A stretch of DNA of 64,000 bases, taken from contig NZ_CP122379.1 in the NCBI RefSeq assembly GCF_029814825.1, positions 3,078,501 to 3,142,500 on the forward strand, in the 5' to 3' direction. The notes under the pieces were generated by a model. That model was not told the DNA's origin. It did no database searches and worked only from the letters and a program-made list of their open reading frames with translations. A program made the translations under genes and the position numbers. This stretch comes from Aequorivita marisscotiae (GTDB lineage: Bacteria > Bacteroidota > Bacteroidia > Flavobacteriales > Flavobacteriaceae). Each line of letters starts with the position of its first letter. Within the stretch, counting starts at the first letter, position 1. This document shows positions 7,822 through 16,556 of the stretch, piece after piece.

Positions 7822-10599
7822 TTGAATATTGAAACTATAGACATCAAAAAAAACATCCTTATCCAGGGTGCTAAATTACACAACTTAAAAAATATTACCG
7901 TTGCCATTCCACGCAATAAGTTGGTGGTAATTACGGGGCTTTCCGGTAGCGGAAAATCCAGTTTGGCATTTGACACCCTATATGCAGAGGGCCAACGCCG
8001 ATACGTTGAGAGTCTTTCCAGTTATGCCCGTCAATTTTTAGGCAGATTAGACAAGCCCAAGGTAGATAGCATTAAAGGCATTTCGCCGGCAATTGCAATT
8101 GAACAAAAAGTAAACTCGACCAACCCACGCTCTACAGTGGGCACCTCTACTGAAATTTACGATTATTTAAAATTGCTCTATACGCGAATTGGAAAAACAA
8201 TTTCGCCAATTTCGGGGAGGGAAGTAAAAAAAGACACCACTACAGACGTAATAAAGTTTATAAAGGAATTTCCGGAAGGCGAAAAAATGCTTCTCCTCGC
8301 TCCCATTCACTTGGAAGAGGGCCGAAGTATGGAGAACAAAATTAAGGCGTTGGCGCAACAAGGGTATTCGCGAATTAAAGTTGCAAATGAAGTTTTGCGA
8401 ATTGATGAACTTAAAGATAAATCCTTCCCCAAAAAAATAGATTTGGTGATAGATAGAATTATCACCAAAAACGAAGAAGACTTTTACAATCGTCTGGCAG
8501 ACGCCGTTGAAATTGCCTTTTTTGAAGGCAAGGGAGAGTTGTATATTGAAATGCTTTCTTCGAATAAAATAACAGAATTCAACAATAGGTTTGAAGCCGA
8601 CGGCATGGTTTTTATGGAGCCAAATGCGCATCTATTTAGCTTTAATAATCCGTATGGCGCTTGCCCGGTTTGCGAAGGATACGGCGATGTTATTGGGATA
8701 GACGAAGATTTGGTAATTCCGAATACGGCCCTGTCAATCTATGAAAATGCCATCTTTCCGTGGCGGGGTGACAGTATGAGTTGGTATCGCGATCAATTGG
8801 TAAACAATGCGTATAAATTCAATTTTCCAATACACAAACCGTGGTTTGAATTAACATCTGAGCAGCAGCAACTCGTCTGGGATGGCAACTCATATTTTGA
8901 GGGGTTACATTCTTTCTTTTCGTATTTGGAATCGAAAAGCTATAAAATTCAAAATCGGGTAATGCTCTCTCGCTACCGCGGAAAAACGAAATGCGCAACC
9001 TGTAAAGGCAAACGCCTGCGTCCGGAAGCTGCTTACGTAAAAATAAACGGCACGGCCATCCAAGAGTTGGTGGAGCTGCCGTTAAATAAAACTGCTGAAT
9101 TCTTTCAGAATCTGCAACTTTCAGAATACGACCAAAAGGTGGCAAAGCGTTTGCTGCTGGAAATAAACAATCGACTTCGATTTTTGCAGGATGTCGGGCT
9201 GGGCTATTTAACGTTAAACAGAAAATCGAATACGCTCTCGGGTGGCGAATCGCAACGAATAAACCTCGCCACCTCTTTGGGCAGTAGCCTTGTGGGGTCT
9301 ATGTATATTTTAGATGAACCTAGTATAGGGCTTCATCCAAAAGACACCGAAAGACTTATAGTAGTGCTAAAATCACTCCGCGATTTGGGCAATACGGTAA
9401 TTGTGGTAGAGCATGACGAAGACATTATGAAAGCCGCAGACGAAATAATAGATATTGGTCCCGAAGCGGGAACTTTTGGCGGCGAAGTGGTATCGCAAGG
9501 GAGTTATGATGAAATATTAAAGTCGGATTCGCTTACTGCAAAATATTTAAATGGCCGAATGGAGATTGAAGTACCGGAGAAAAGACGCACTTCAAAAAAC
9601 AAGATTTCCATTACTGGAGCACGACAGAATAATTTAAAGAATATAGATGTTACATTTCCGCTAAATGTTTTTACTGCGGTAACGGGAGTTTCGGGAAGTG
9701 GAAAAAGTACGTTGGTGAAAAAAATACTGTATCCTGCCCTGATGCGGCAAATTGGAGGATATGGCGAAAAACCCGGGCAATTTTCAGAAATTAAAGGCGA
9801 TTTTAATACCATTAAAAGCATAGAATTTATTGACCAAAACCCAATTGGTCGTTCCAGCCGAAGTAATCCGGTAACTTATATTAAGGCGTATGACGATATT
9901 CGGAATCTGTACGCATCGCAAAAACTTTCTGATATTCGCGGGTATAAGGCCAAGCACTTTAGTTTTAACGTAGATGGCGGGCGCTGTGAAACCTGTAAAG
10001 GTGAAGGTGAAGTAACCATTGAAATGCAGTTTATGGCCGATGTGCATTTAGTGTGCGATGTTTGTAACGGAAAACGTTTTAAAAAGGAAGTGTTGGAAGT
10101 AACTTTTCAAGGTAAAAACATAGACGATATTCTTACGATGACCGTTGATGATGCCGTAGCGTTTTTTGGCAATTCCAAGCAAGAAAAAATTGTATCAAAA
10201 TTACAACCGTTGCAAGATGTGGGTCTTGGGTATGTGCAATTGGGGCAAAGCTCCTCTACCCTTTCCGGCGGCGAGGCGCAACGTATTAAATTGGCTTCCT
10301 TTTTAGTGAAAGGAACTTCAAAAGAAAAAACGGTTTTTATTTTTGACGAACCCACTACAGGCCTTCACTTTCACGATATTAAAAAATTACTCGCATCGTT
10401 TTATGCGCTTTTGGAAAAGGGCCATACAGTTATTGTTGTGGAACATAATTTAGATTTAATAAAATGCGCAGATTTTATAATTGATTTGGGACCCGAAGGC
10501 GGAGAAAACGGCGGAAAAGTGGTTGCAGCCGGCACACCAGAAACGGTTGCAAAAAACCAAGAATCGTTTACCGCCGAATATCTGAGAGAAAAACTTTAA
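7822..10599 (+). CDS. uvrA: excinuclease ABC subunit A
   Basis: A 925-residue UvrA, the damage-sensing ATPase of nucleotide excision repair. Both ABC halves are complete: Walker A GLSGSGKSSLAF (about residue 40) and GVSGSGKSTLVK (about 625); signatures LSGGESQRINLA and LSGGEAQRIKLA; Walker B followed by EPSIGLHP and EPTTGLHFH. Zinc-site CxxC pairs are visible (CPVC, CATC; CETC, CDVC). The start is TTG at 7822, supported by AAAGGAG eight to fourteen bases upstream, a rare clear Shine-Dalgarno for this window. It is divergent from the ECF sigma gene. Confidence 0.96.
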   Translation: MNIETIDIKKNILIQGAKLHNLKNITVAIPRNKLVVITGLSGSGKSSLAFDTLYAEGQRRYVESLSSYARQFLGRLDKPKVDSIKGISPAIAIEQKVNSTNPRSTVGTSTEIYDYLKLLYTRIGKTISPISGREVKKDTTTDVIKFIKEFPEGEKMLLLAPIHLEEGRSMENKIKALAQQGYSRIKVANEVLRIDELKDKSFPKKIDLVIDRIITKNEEDFYNRLADAVEIAFFEGKGELYIEMLSSNKITEFNNRFEADGMVFMEPNAHLFSFNNPYGACPVCEGYGDVIGIDEDLVIPNTALSIYENAIFPWRGDSMSWYRDQLVNNAYKFNFPIHKPWFELTSEQQQLVWDGNSYFEGLHSFFSYLESKSYKIQNRVMLSRYRGKTKCATCKGKRLRPEAAYVKINGTAIQELVELPLNKTAEFFQNLQLSEYDQKVAKRLLLEINNRLRFLQDVGLGYLTLNRKSNTLSGGESQRINLATSLGSSLVGSMYILDEPSIGLHPKDTERLIVVLKSLRDLGNTVIVVEHDEDIMKAADEIIDIGPEAGTFGGEVVSQGSYDEILKSDSLTAKYLNGRMEIEVPEKRRTSKNKISITGARQNNLKNIDVTFPLNVFTAVTGVSGSGKSTLVKKILYPALMRQIGGYGEKPGQFSEIKGDFNTIKSIEFIDQNPIGRSSRSNPVTYIKAYDDIRNLYASQKLSDIRGYKAKHFSFNVDGGRCETCKGEGEVTIEMQFMADVHLVCDVCNGKRFKKEVLEVTFQGKNIDDILTMTVDDAVAFFGNSKQEKIVSKLQPLQDVGLGYVQLGQSSSTLSGGEAQRIKLASFLVKGTSKEKTVFIFDEPTTGLHFHDIKKLLASFYALLEKGHTVIVVEHNLDLIKCADFIIDLGPEGGENGGKVVAAGTPETVAKNQESFTAEYLREKL

Positions 10600-10740
10600 A
10601 TTGTTTTTACACTATTTAATTTGCTGGAATTGCAAGCCGATTTGTTCCCGAGCAATTAAAATTTCAACTAATTTTTTGGCACACTAATTGAAACCAATAC
10701 AATAGAAATAAGATTTTTAGTTTTTGGTTGGTTAGTTTTA

Positions 10741-10779
10741 AAAATCCGTTACAGCTTAAAAACCTGTAGCGGATTTTTT
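10741..10779 (+). terminator. rho-independent terminator downstream of uvrA
   Basis: Arms AAAATCCGTTACAG (10741-10754) and CTGTAGCGGATTTT (10764-10777) pair over 14 positions with one G-T pair and a 9-base loop, followed by more T. It is 140 bases beyond the uvrA stop. Confidence 0.85.
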
Positions 10780-10853
10780 AATTATAGAGCCAAAGAATAA
10801 AATATTCCTATTAACCCCTTACAACCACCACTGAATATCAGTGTTTTAAAACT

Positions 10854-10869
10854 TTGGCACGGTCGTTGG
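10854..10869 (+). promoter_or_regulatory. sigma-54-like promoter of the secreted protein gene
   Basis: TTGGCACGGTCGTTGG fits the -24/-12 consensus TGGCAC-N5-TTGC except for the last base (G for C). It lies 68 bases before the ATG at 10938. A similar sequence, TTGGCACACTAATTGA, is at 10676-10691. No TAnnTTTG box with correct spacing is visible in front of this gene. Assignment rests on the motif only. Confidence 0.4.
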
Positions 10870-10937
10870 TTATTTTGAAGTGTACAGCTGACCAAAATAA
10901 TTATAAAGCGAGTACAAACCTTTAAAATTTAATTATT

Positions 10938-12227
10938 ATGAAAAACCTAACCTTTATTTTTAGCATCCTTTTATTGGGATTTTCGGCACAGGCGAGCTCC
11001 CCAGAAAGTGAAAATAATCTCCGCAGAGGTTATGATGGTAGCGCCTATATTTTTATTGAAGGCGATGTGGAATTTTCAATATTCCCGGATGGCCAATTCG
11101 ACTTTGTGTATGTTGGTCCACAAAAAAGCTCACAGGTTACCATTAGCACCCCCAACATGAATGTTAGCTATAATTCTGGGTATAATTACGACGCCTATGT
11201 ACAATACGATGATTATGGCGCGGTAATACAAATAGAAAGCGTGCCTATTTATTATGACTATTACGGCAGAATAATACAAGCCGGAAATGTAGATATTCAA
11301 TATAACGATAGACGAATTGCGCGCGTAGGTGGATTGCACATAGTGTATAATAACTTTGGCTATTTTTCGCATTGTACCGGGGTTATAAACAGATATAACC
11401 CGTATTATATTTATCGTCCTTGGCACGTGTATTACGCACCTCCAATTTACACTCATTGCGTAGTTTACGATTTGCCCTACAGAAGATATTACACACCTGT
11501 TCGGTATAGCTATCACGATCATGTTGTGTATTATAAAAAACGACATAAGATAGCGTATCACAACGGACGTAGAGATTTTTATAGACCAGGGAGTAGAGTT
11601 TACGACAAAAAAGGAAGAGCTTCGTATAACAGAAATTTCGACCCTAATAGAAAAAACACCTTGATTGCCGCCAATAATTCACGAATTAAAAGCGACGTAA
11701 GAAATAGTGGCACACGAAACAATACTACAGTTCGCACCAATAACACGCGCAACAATAACAATGGGCGAAACAGTAGCGTTAAAAACTCTAACACCCGCAG
11801 TGAAACCATAACGCGCAACAGTAGTACCAACAGCAGGGGCGCATCTACAATAGACCGAAGTAAAAGTAAAAGGAGCGACAGCAAATATAAAAGCACTGTA
11901 CCCAGTAGAAATTCGGCTAGCACGAGAGACAGCAGAAATACCGAAGTAAAAAGAAGCACTACTAGAAATAGTACGCAACGTAATTACAGTGACAATAATG
12001 TAAGAAATTCGCGAAGTGAGCAAAGCGCCCGCACAAATTCGAGAACCACTGCAAATAATAGAAGTAGTTCGGTTACTAGAAATAAAACACAGGTTCCTAA
12101 AAGAGAAACAGTAAGTCGAAGTAGCGTCAACAAGTCGAATACGACGGTACAACGGAATACGAGGAGCAACACTTCCCGAGGTACTAATTCCTCAAGAGAG
12201 GTTCGCTCTCGCGGAGGACGCGGATAA
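10938..12227 (+). CDS. secreted low-complexity Asn/Ser/Arg/Thr-rich protein
   Basis: A 429-residue exported protein. A signal peptide (about residues 1-19, ending QASS) is followed by a Tyr-rich, beta-like domain (about 30-200) with repeated strand patterns such as PIYYDYYGRIIQAGN and VDIQYNDRRIARVGG, then a basic Tyr/His/Arg stretch (about 160-230). The last 200 residues or so are almost only Asn, Ser, Arg, Thr and Lys. The tail is strongly basic and probably disordered. I recognise no characterised family; a role at the cell surface or in binding nucleic acid or polysaccharide is speculation. It is monocistronic with its own terminator. Confidence 0.8.
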   Translation: MKNLTFIFSILLLGFSAQASSPESENNLRRGYDGSAYIFIEGDVEFSIFPDGQFDFVYVGPQKSSQVTISTPNMNVSYNSGYNYDAYVQYDDYGAVIQIESVPIYYDYYGRIIQAGNVDIQYNDRRIARVGGLHIVYNNFGYFSHCTGVINRYNPYYIYRPWHVYYAPPIYTHCVVYDLPYRRYYTPVRYSYHDHVVYYKKRHKIAYHNGRRDFYRPGSRVYDKKGRASYNRNFDPNRKNTLIAANNSRIKSDVRNSGTRNNTTVRTNNTRNNNNGRNSSVKNSNTRSETITRNSSTNSRGASTIDRSKSKRSDSKYKSTVPSRNSASTRDSRNTEVKRSTTRNSTQRNYSDNNVRNSRSEQSARTNSRTTANNRSSSVTRNKTQVPKRETVSRSSVNKSNTTVQRNTRSNTSRGTNSSREVRSRGGRG

Positions 12228-12249
12228 AAGATAGTTTTTTGGTTGGTTG

Positions 12250-12290
12250 AAAACCTTCGTGATTTGCCATTGGTGATGATCGAAGGTTTT
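12250..12290 (+). terminator. terminator of the secreted low-complexity protein gene
   Basis: Perfect 10-base arms AAAACCTTCG (12250-12259) and CGAAGGTTTT (12281-12290), a 21-base loop, then more T. TTTTTGGTTGGTT occurs just before it (12236-12248), as it does before the 10741 terminator. Confidence 0.8.
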
Positions 12291-12300
12291 TTTTATGGAA

Positions 12301-13581
12301 TTAAACGTCCTTAATTAGTGTAGCCATCCGCTGAGTTAATTGGCTTCGGCTGTATTTATCGATACCTTCGGAAGCAATTTGCAGCTTGCCCTTTTTATAT
12401 GCTTCGTAGGATTTAAGGATTTCAATTTTTAACTCGGCATCGCTCCAATAGCTAAAAAATTTACCCGATTTAGTTTCCAATATAATTTCTTCAATATCGC
12501 TTTCTTTTGGTCCCAATGCTATAATCGGGCGTTTTGCAGCGAGATATTCAAAGAGTTTCCCAGGAATTATGGCACGGGTTTCGGCGCTGTTTATTTCAAC
12601 TAACAATAGTAACTGACTTTGGTGTTGCAGTTTTAATGCTTCAGAATGCGAAACATAACCTAAAAATGTACAATTTTGATCAAGTTGAAATTTCTTGAGA
12701 CTTTGCTTTACTTCATCGCTTACGGCACCGGCAAATTGCAGGAGTAAATCTGCTTTAAAAGTTTCATTTTCCGTACAAATTTCGTTTAGAACCTTCCACA
12801 GCACCTCGGGATTGCGTTCGCTGAGCAAGGATCCAATGTGCGAGATAGAAAACGCTGTATCCAATTTAAAAGTAATTTCCGGGAGTATATCATAGCCGTT
12901 AGTAATTACCTCTATTGGGGTGTCAGTAATCATCTGGAATTCCTTTTTGGTTGTAGGGCTGGTTACAGTAACTATGTTGGCAGATTTTAATACCGATGCT
13001 TCCAATTCTTTATGCTTTCGTGCCGAAGTTTTGTTTAATCGAAGCGATTTGTGGTAGTGAATGGTTGTCCACGGATCGCGAAAATCTGCAATCCATTTCA
13101 GGTTTAACTCCTTTTTAAGCTGCATTCCTATTAAGTGAACACTATGCGGAGGCCCCGTAGTAATTACCACATCTACAGTGTTTTCAGCTATAAATTGCGA
13201 CAAAAATTTCACCGAAGGTTTTACCCATCCTACGCGGGCATCGGGAATAAAGAAATTACCGCGCACGTAAAGCATAAGCTTCTCCATTGCAGACGAATCC
13301 TTCTTTGAAATTATACCGCTGCTCATTTTTTCAGTTTTCTTTTTTGAAAAAAGCTTTGCAAATCGGTACGGCTCGTTAATGGGGTGTTTTACGATTTTGA
13401 TATCGTCGGGAATTTCAGCAGAAAAATTTTCATCAACCAAAGGATAGTTTGGATTTTCGGGAGCATACACAATGGGCTCCACTCCAAATTGACGAAAATA
13501 TTTTACAAATTTTAACCAGCGCTGTACGCCCGGACCGCCTGCTGGAGGCCAATAATATGTAATGATAAGGGCGTGTTTCAT
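12301..13581 (-). CDS. glycosyltransferase family 4-like protein
   Basis: A 426-residue GT-B-fold glycosyltransferase. The N-terminal YYWPPAGGPGVQRWLKFVKYF is typical of a group of surface-polysaccharide transferases; IADFRDPW is at about residue 165, and the C-terminal donor domain has the usual FLGYVSHSEALKLQ and PGKLFEYLAAKRPIIAL. It likely transfers a nucleotide-sugar residue in the cytoplasm for cell-surface glycan synthesis; donor and acceptor are unknown. Its ATG directly abuts the stop of the upstream YfhO gene, so the two are almost certainly one transcript. Confidence 0.85.
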   Translation of the reverse strand: MKHALIITYYWPPAGGPGVQRWLKFVKYFRQFGVEPIVYAPENPNYPLVDENFSAEIPDDIKIVKHPINEPYRFAKLFSKKKTEKMSSGIISKKDSSAMEKLMLYVRGNFFIPDARVGWVKPSVKFLSQFIAENTVDVVITTGPPHSVHLIGMQLKKELNLKWIADFRDPWTTIHYHKSLRLNKTSARKHKELEASVLKSANIVTVTSPTTKKEFQMITDTPIEVITNGYDILPEITFKLDTAFSISHIGSLLSERNPEVLWKVLNEICTENETFKADLLLQFAGAVSDEVKQSLKKFQLDQNCTFLGYVSHSEALKLQHQSQLLLLVEINSAETRAIIPGKLFEYLAAKRPIIALGPKESDIEEIILETKSGKFFSYWSDAELKIEILKSYEAYKKGKLQIASEGIDKYSRSQLTQRMATLIKDV

Positions 13582-16017
13582 TTACTGTTTTTCTTCTTTT
13601 TTTCGAAAGGCATAATATAAGCCACTCAACAAAATTAAAAGAAAAATGATACTGCTAATTAAGGAAATTGTACTTCCGGTTTGAATAACCTTTGGTTCAA
13701 ATTTGAATTCTATTTTATTGTTTCCGGGCGGAATTACCATGGCGCGCAGCAGATAATTAGCTCTAAAATATTCTGCGGGCTTACCATTTACATAGGCATT
13801 CCAACCTTGAGGGTAATAAATTTCTGAAAAAACAGCCAATTGGGGCGACTTGGTAGCAGCTTCATATACCAAATGATTGGGCTGATAACTAAAAAGCTCG
13901 ATGCTTGCAGTGCTATCCCTTGCAATTTTTTGGCTCGGAATTTTAGAAATAAATTCGTTGTTTACAACTGCGGTTACTTTAGTGTTTAAACTGTCTAAAA
14001 GCCTAATTTCCTCATCAGCATTTTCGGCAGGAAGTACATTTTCAACAAACCAAGCATCGCCATTGGCGTAGGGATTGCGTTGTGCTACCGCGCCACCGTT
14101 TTTGTTTTGTACAATAATATAGCGCACGTTTAGCATATTAAGCATACCAATATTGCCCTGGCTAATGTAGAATTCGTATAAATCCTGCATACGGCCGGGT
14201 TTTGCAGCGTGATAACCGCCTAACGCATTGTGAAAATAACTGGCGCGACCACTGTTAAACGCATTTCCTATAGCATCGTAAACACGGTAATGCCCATCGT
14301 CTTCCAAAATTTGAATATCGGCTCCGTTTTTCTGAAAGGGCTCATCTACTATTCGTGCCTGTACAAAGTCTTCTTCGTTTACATATCTTCTATCTACCCC
14401 CACTAAATCTACCAAAATCAAGATACAAAGTGCGCCAATTGCCATTCCTTTTTTAAGTGATCCCTTTATAAAAAACCATAGAACGGCTGCTGTTAATAGT
14501 ACAAAGATTAATGAACGAATGGCGTCTGAGGTAAAAAGCGACATTCTATCCTCGCGAATTGCCTCTACAAACGGAAGGCCCATTTCCTCACGAAAATAAC
14601 TATCGTACGGACTGGCAAAATCGAAAAGGGATGTTTTAAAAAGAATAAACAGCAAGGTAAGGCCGCCAACGATTCCCGTGGAATAAAGCAGTGCTTTTTT
14701 CTTTTCCTTTTCCTGTTCAAATTTGTTGAAAAACTGATGAAGACCAACTATAGCCAGAATGGGAAGGATTAATTCAATAATTACCTGAATTGAAGAAACC
14801 GCGCGAAATTTATTGTAAAGCGGAACGTAATCGATAAAGAATTGGGTCAGGCCGCTAAAATTTTTACCCCAGGATAAAAGAAGCGTTAAAATAAATCCTG
14901 CAACAATCCAACATTTTATTCTTCCACGGACTAAAAACAAGGCCAAAACAGCCAGAAAGATCACGATAGCTCCAATATACGCCGGGGCGCCTACAAAAGA
15001 TTGATCGCCCCAATACATTGGAATCTGGCTTAAAACCTGATTTGCTTCCTGTGCTGAAGCACCCATGCGCATTAAACTTTCGGCGGTTTTTGAATCGTTG
15101 GGAAAAGCTTCCGAAGAACTCCCACCCATAAACCGCGGAATAAAAAGATTAAAACTTTCCAGCTTGCCGTAGCTGTATTCGGTTATATAGTCAAAATCCA
15201 ATCCTGTTTTGTTGTCCTTTGGCGTATTGTCGGCATTTATGGTAAGCTCTGTTTTGCCGCGCGTAGAAGTATCTGCATATTCTTTTGTAGCTAAAATATT
15301 GGTAGCATTTAAACCAATAGAAATCAATACCGCTACAGCCATTATTCCAATGGCCTTAAAATAATGGGGCAACATTTTCTTTTTAAAAGCATCTATTAGA
15401 TATACAATGCCAATGATTGCCACCAACAGCATTAGATAATAGGTCATTTGGAAGTGATTGGCAACCAGTTCCAGCCCCATTGCCACTGTTAGCACTAAAA
15501 ATCCCCAGAGATATTTTTTCCGAAAAGTGAGGAATATGCCACTTAAAACAAAGGGCATATAAGCAATGGCGTGGGCTTTTGCATTGTGGCCAACGCCTAA
15601 AATTATAATTAAATAGGTAGAAAACCCAAAGGCCAAGGCCCCGAGAAAGGCGAGTTTATAATCTACTTTTAGCACTAAAAACAATAGGTATATCCCTATA
15701 AAATACAGAAACAGATAATCTGCCGGTCGCGGTAAAAACCGAATGGCGAGATCCAGTTGTTTTATATAATTATTTGGGTATTTGGCGCCCAATTGATAGG
15801 TAGGCATTCCGCCAAAAGCGGCGTCGGTCCAATAGGTTTCTTCACCGGTGGCTTTTCTGAAATCGTTCTGTTGCTTTGCCATCCCGGTATATTGCACAAT
15901 ATCGCTCTGGAATATTTTTTTACCCTGTAAAACAGGATTAAAATAAGCCAAGGCGGCAACGATAAACAAAACAAAGACAACTAAGTGGGGAAGAAATTTT
16001 TTATAGCTGGAGGGCAT
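13582..16017 (-). CDS. YfhO-family multi-span membrane protein
   Basis: An 811-residue integral membrane protein of the YfhO family (GT-C-like fold): about a dozen or more hydrophobic helices, a conserved loop near the N-terminus (FQSDIVQYTGMAKQQNDF), and a C-terminal soluble domain with VFSEIYYPQGWNAYVNG before a last membrane helix. Some Firmicutes members act in lipoteichoic-acid glycosylation; in Bacteroidota the substrate is not known. The direct junction with the GT4 gene suggests both act on the same lipid-linked or surface glycan. Confidence 0.85.
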   Translation of the reverse strand: MPSSYKKFLPHLVVFVLFIVAALAYFNPVLQGKKIFQSDIVQYTGMAKQQNDFRKATGEETYWTDAAFGGMPTYQLGAKYPNNYIKQLDLAIRFLPRPADYLFLYFIGIYLLFLVLKVDYKLAFLGALAFGFSTYLIIILGVGHNAKAHAIAYMPFVLSGIFLTFRKKYLWGFLVLTVAMGLELVANHFQMTYYLMLLVAIIGIVYLIDAFKKKMLPHYFKAIGIMAVAVLISIGLNATNILATKEYADTSTRGKTELTINADNTPKDNKTGLDFDYITEYSYGKLESFNLFIPRFMGGSSSEAFPNDSKTAESLMRMGASAQEANQVLSQIPMYWGDQSFVGAPAYIGAIVIFLAVLALFLVRGRIKCWIVAGFILTLLLSWGKNFSGLTQFFIDYVPLYNKFRAVSSIQVIIELILPILAIVGLHQFFNKFEQEKEKKKALLYSTGIVGGLTLLFILFKTSLFDFASPYDSYFREEMGLPFVEAIREDRMSLFTSDAIRSLIFVLLTAAVLWFFIKGSLKKGMAIGALCILILVDLVGVDRRYVNEEDFVQARIVDEPFQKNGADIQILEDDGHYRVYDAIGNAFNSGRASYFHNALGGYHAAKPGRMQDLYEFYISQGNIGMLNMLNVRYIIVQNKNGGAVAQRNPYANGDAWFVENVLPAENADEEIRLLDSLNTKVTAVVNNEFISKIPSQKIARDSTASIELFSYQPNHLVYEAATKSPQLAVFSEIYYPQGWNAYVNGKPAEYFRANYLLRAMVIPPGNNKIEFKFEPKVIQTGSTISLISSIIFLLILLSGLYYAFRKKEEKQ

Positions 16018-16186
16018 AATTTTACTTATGGGTTTGAAGTGGGGAAATTAGGGATTTTTTTTGAAAGAGGATTGAAAAAGAACCACGACCAAGGGAAAAT
16101 GCAAATTTCAAATAAAACAAACTACGGCTGTAATGGGAATTAAAAAGAGTGGTACCGTTATACGGTAGGGTTTAAAAAGTTTATTT

Positions 16187-16450
16187 TTAATCTACCTCTT
16201 CGTAATCTACATATTCGCCAACTGTTTTAGATGCGCGTGAATTTTTGGAAGGATTTTTATCAATTGTAATACTTCCCTCCCGTTCACGTTCTGTATTCAT
16301 ATTTGTAGTATTTCCAAAAAATTGCTCAAACTGCTGTCCGGCCTTTTTTGAAATATACCGCATGAGGTAAGGGGTAGCGAGCCTAATAAGAAATTTAAGC
16401 CCAAAATAAACCAATAGAACGATTAATATCGTTTTTAGGAATGTCATCAT
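16187..16450 (-). CDS. small single-pass membrane protein, DUF4834-like
   Basis: An 87-residue protein with an N-terminal hydrophobic helix (about residues 4-30) followed by a charged, Ser-rich tail. It ends DYEEVD, the acidic terminus I associate with the DUF4834 group of flavobacteria. It lies 169 bases upstream of the YfhO gene on the same strand. No function is known. Confidence 0.65.
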   Translation of the reverse strand: MMTFLKTILIVLLVYFGLKFLIRLATPYLMRYISKKAGQQFEQFFGNTTNMNTEREREGSITIDKNPSKNSRASKTVGEYVDYEEVD

Positions 16451-16530
16451 AACTGTAAAATTGTTTTCAAAAATAAGTATTGATGCAGAAAAAGACGAAT
16501 ATTGACTATTAAATTAATGGTAAAATCTTA

Positions 16531-16538
16531 TATCTTTG
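16531..16538 (+). promoter_or_regulatory. -7 box of the 16557 gene
   Basis: TATCTTTG fits TAnnTTTG and lies 18 bases before the ATG at 16557. Confidence 0.55.
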
Positions 16539-16556
16539 AACTAAACCTAACAATAT

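Larger units (their letters stand above)
10600..10937 (+). other. 338-base intergenic region with two sigma-54-like sites and a terminator
   Basis: I find no protein-coding frame here. The region holds a sigma-54-like site at 10676-10691, a TTTTTGGTTGGTT element at 10721-10733, a strong terminator at 10741-10779 and a second sigma-54-like site at 10854-10869 upstream of the secreted-protein gene. The 10.70-10.78 kb part could be a short non-coding transcript or the remains of a deleted cassette; neither is proven. Confidence 0.5.

Noticed and set aside
11130..12172. Several antisense frames of 60-157 codons opposite the secreted low-complexity gene
   Set aside because: Translations are long runs of Leu, Val, Ile and Ser, as expected for the complement of Asn/Ser/Arg/Thr codons; no start signals.
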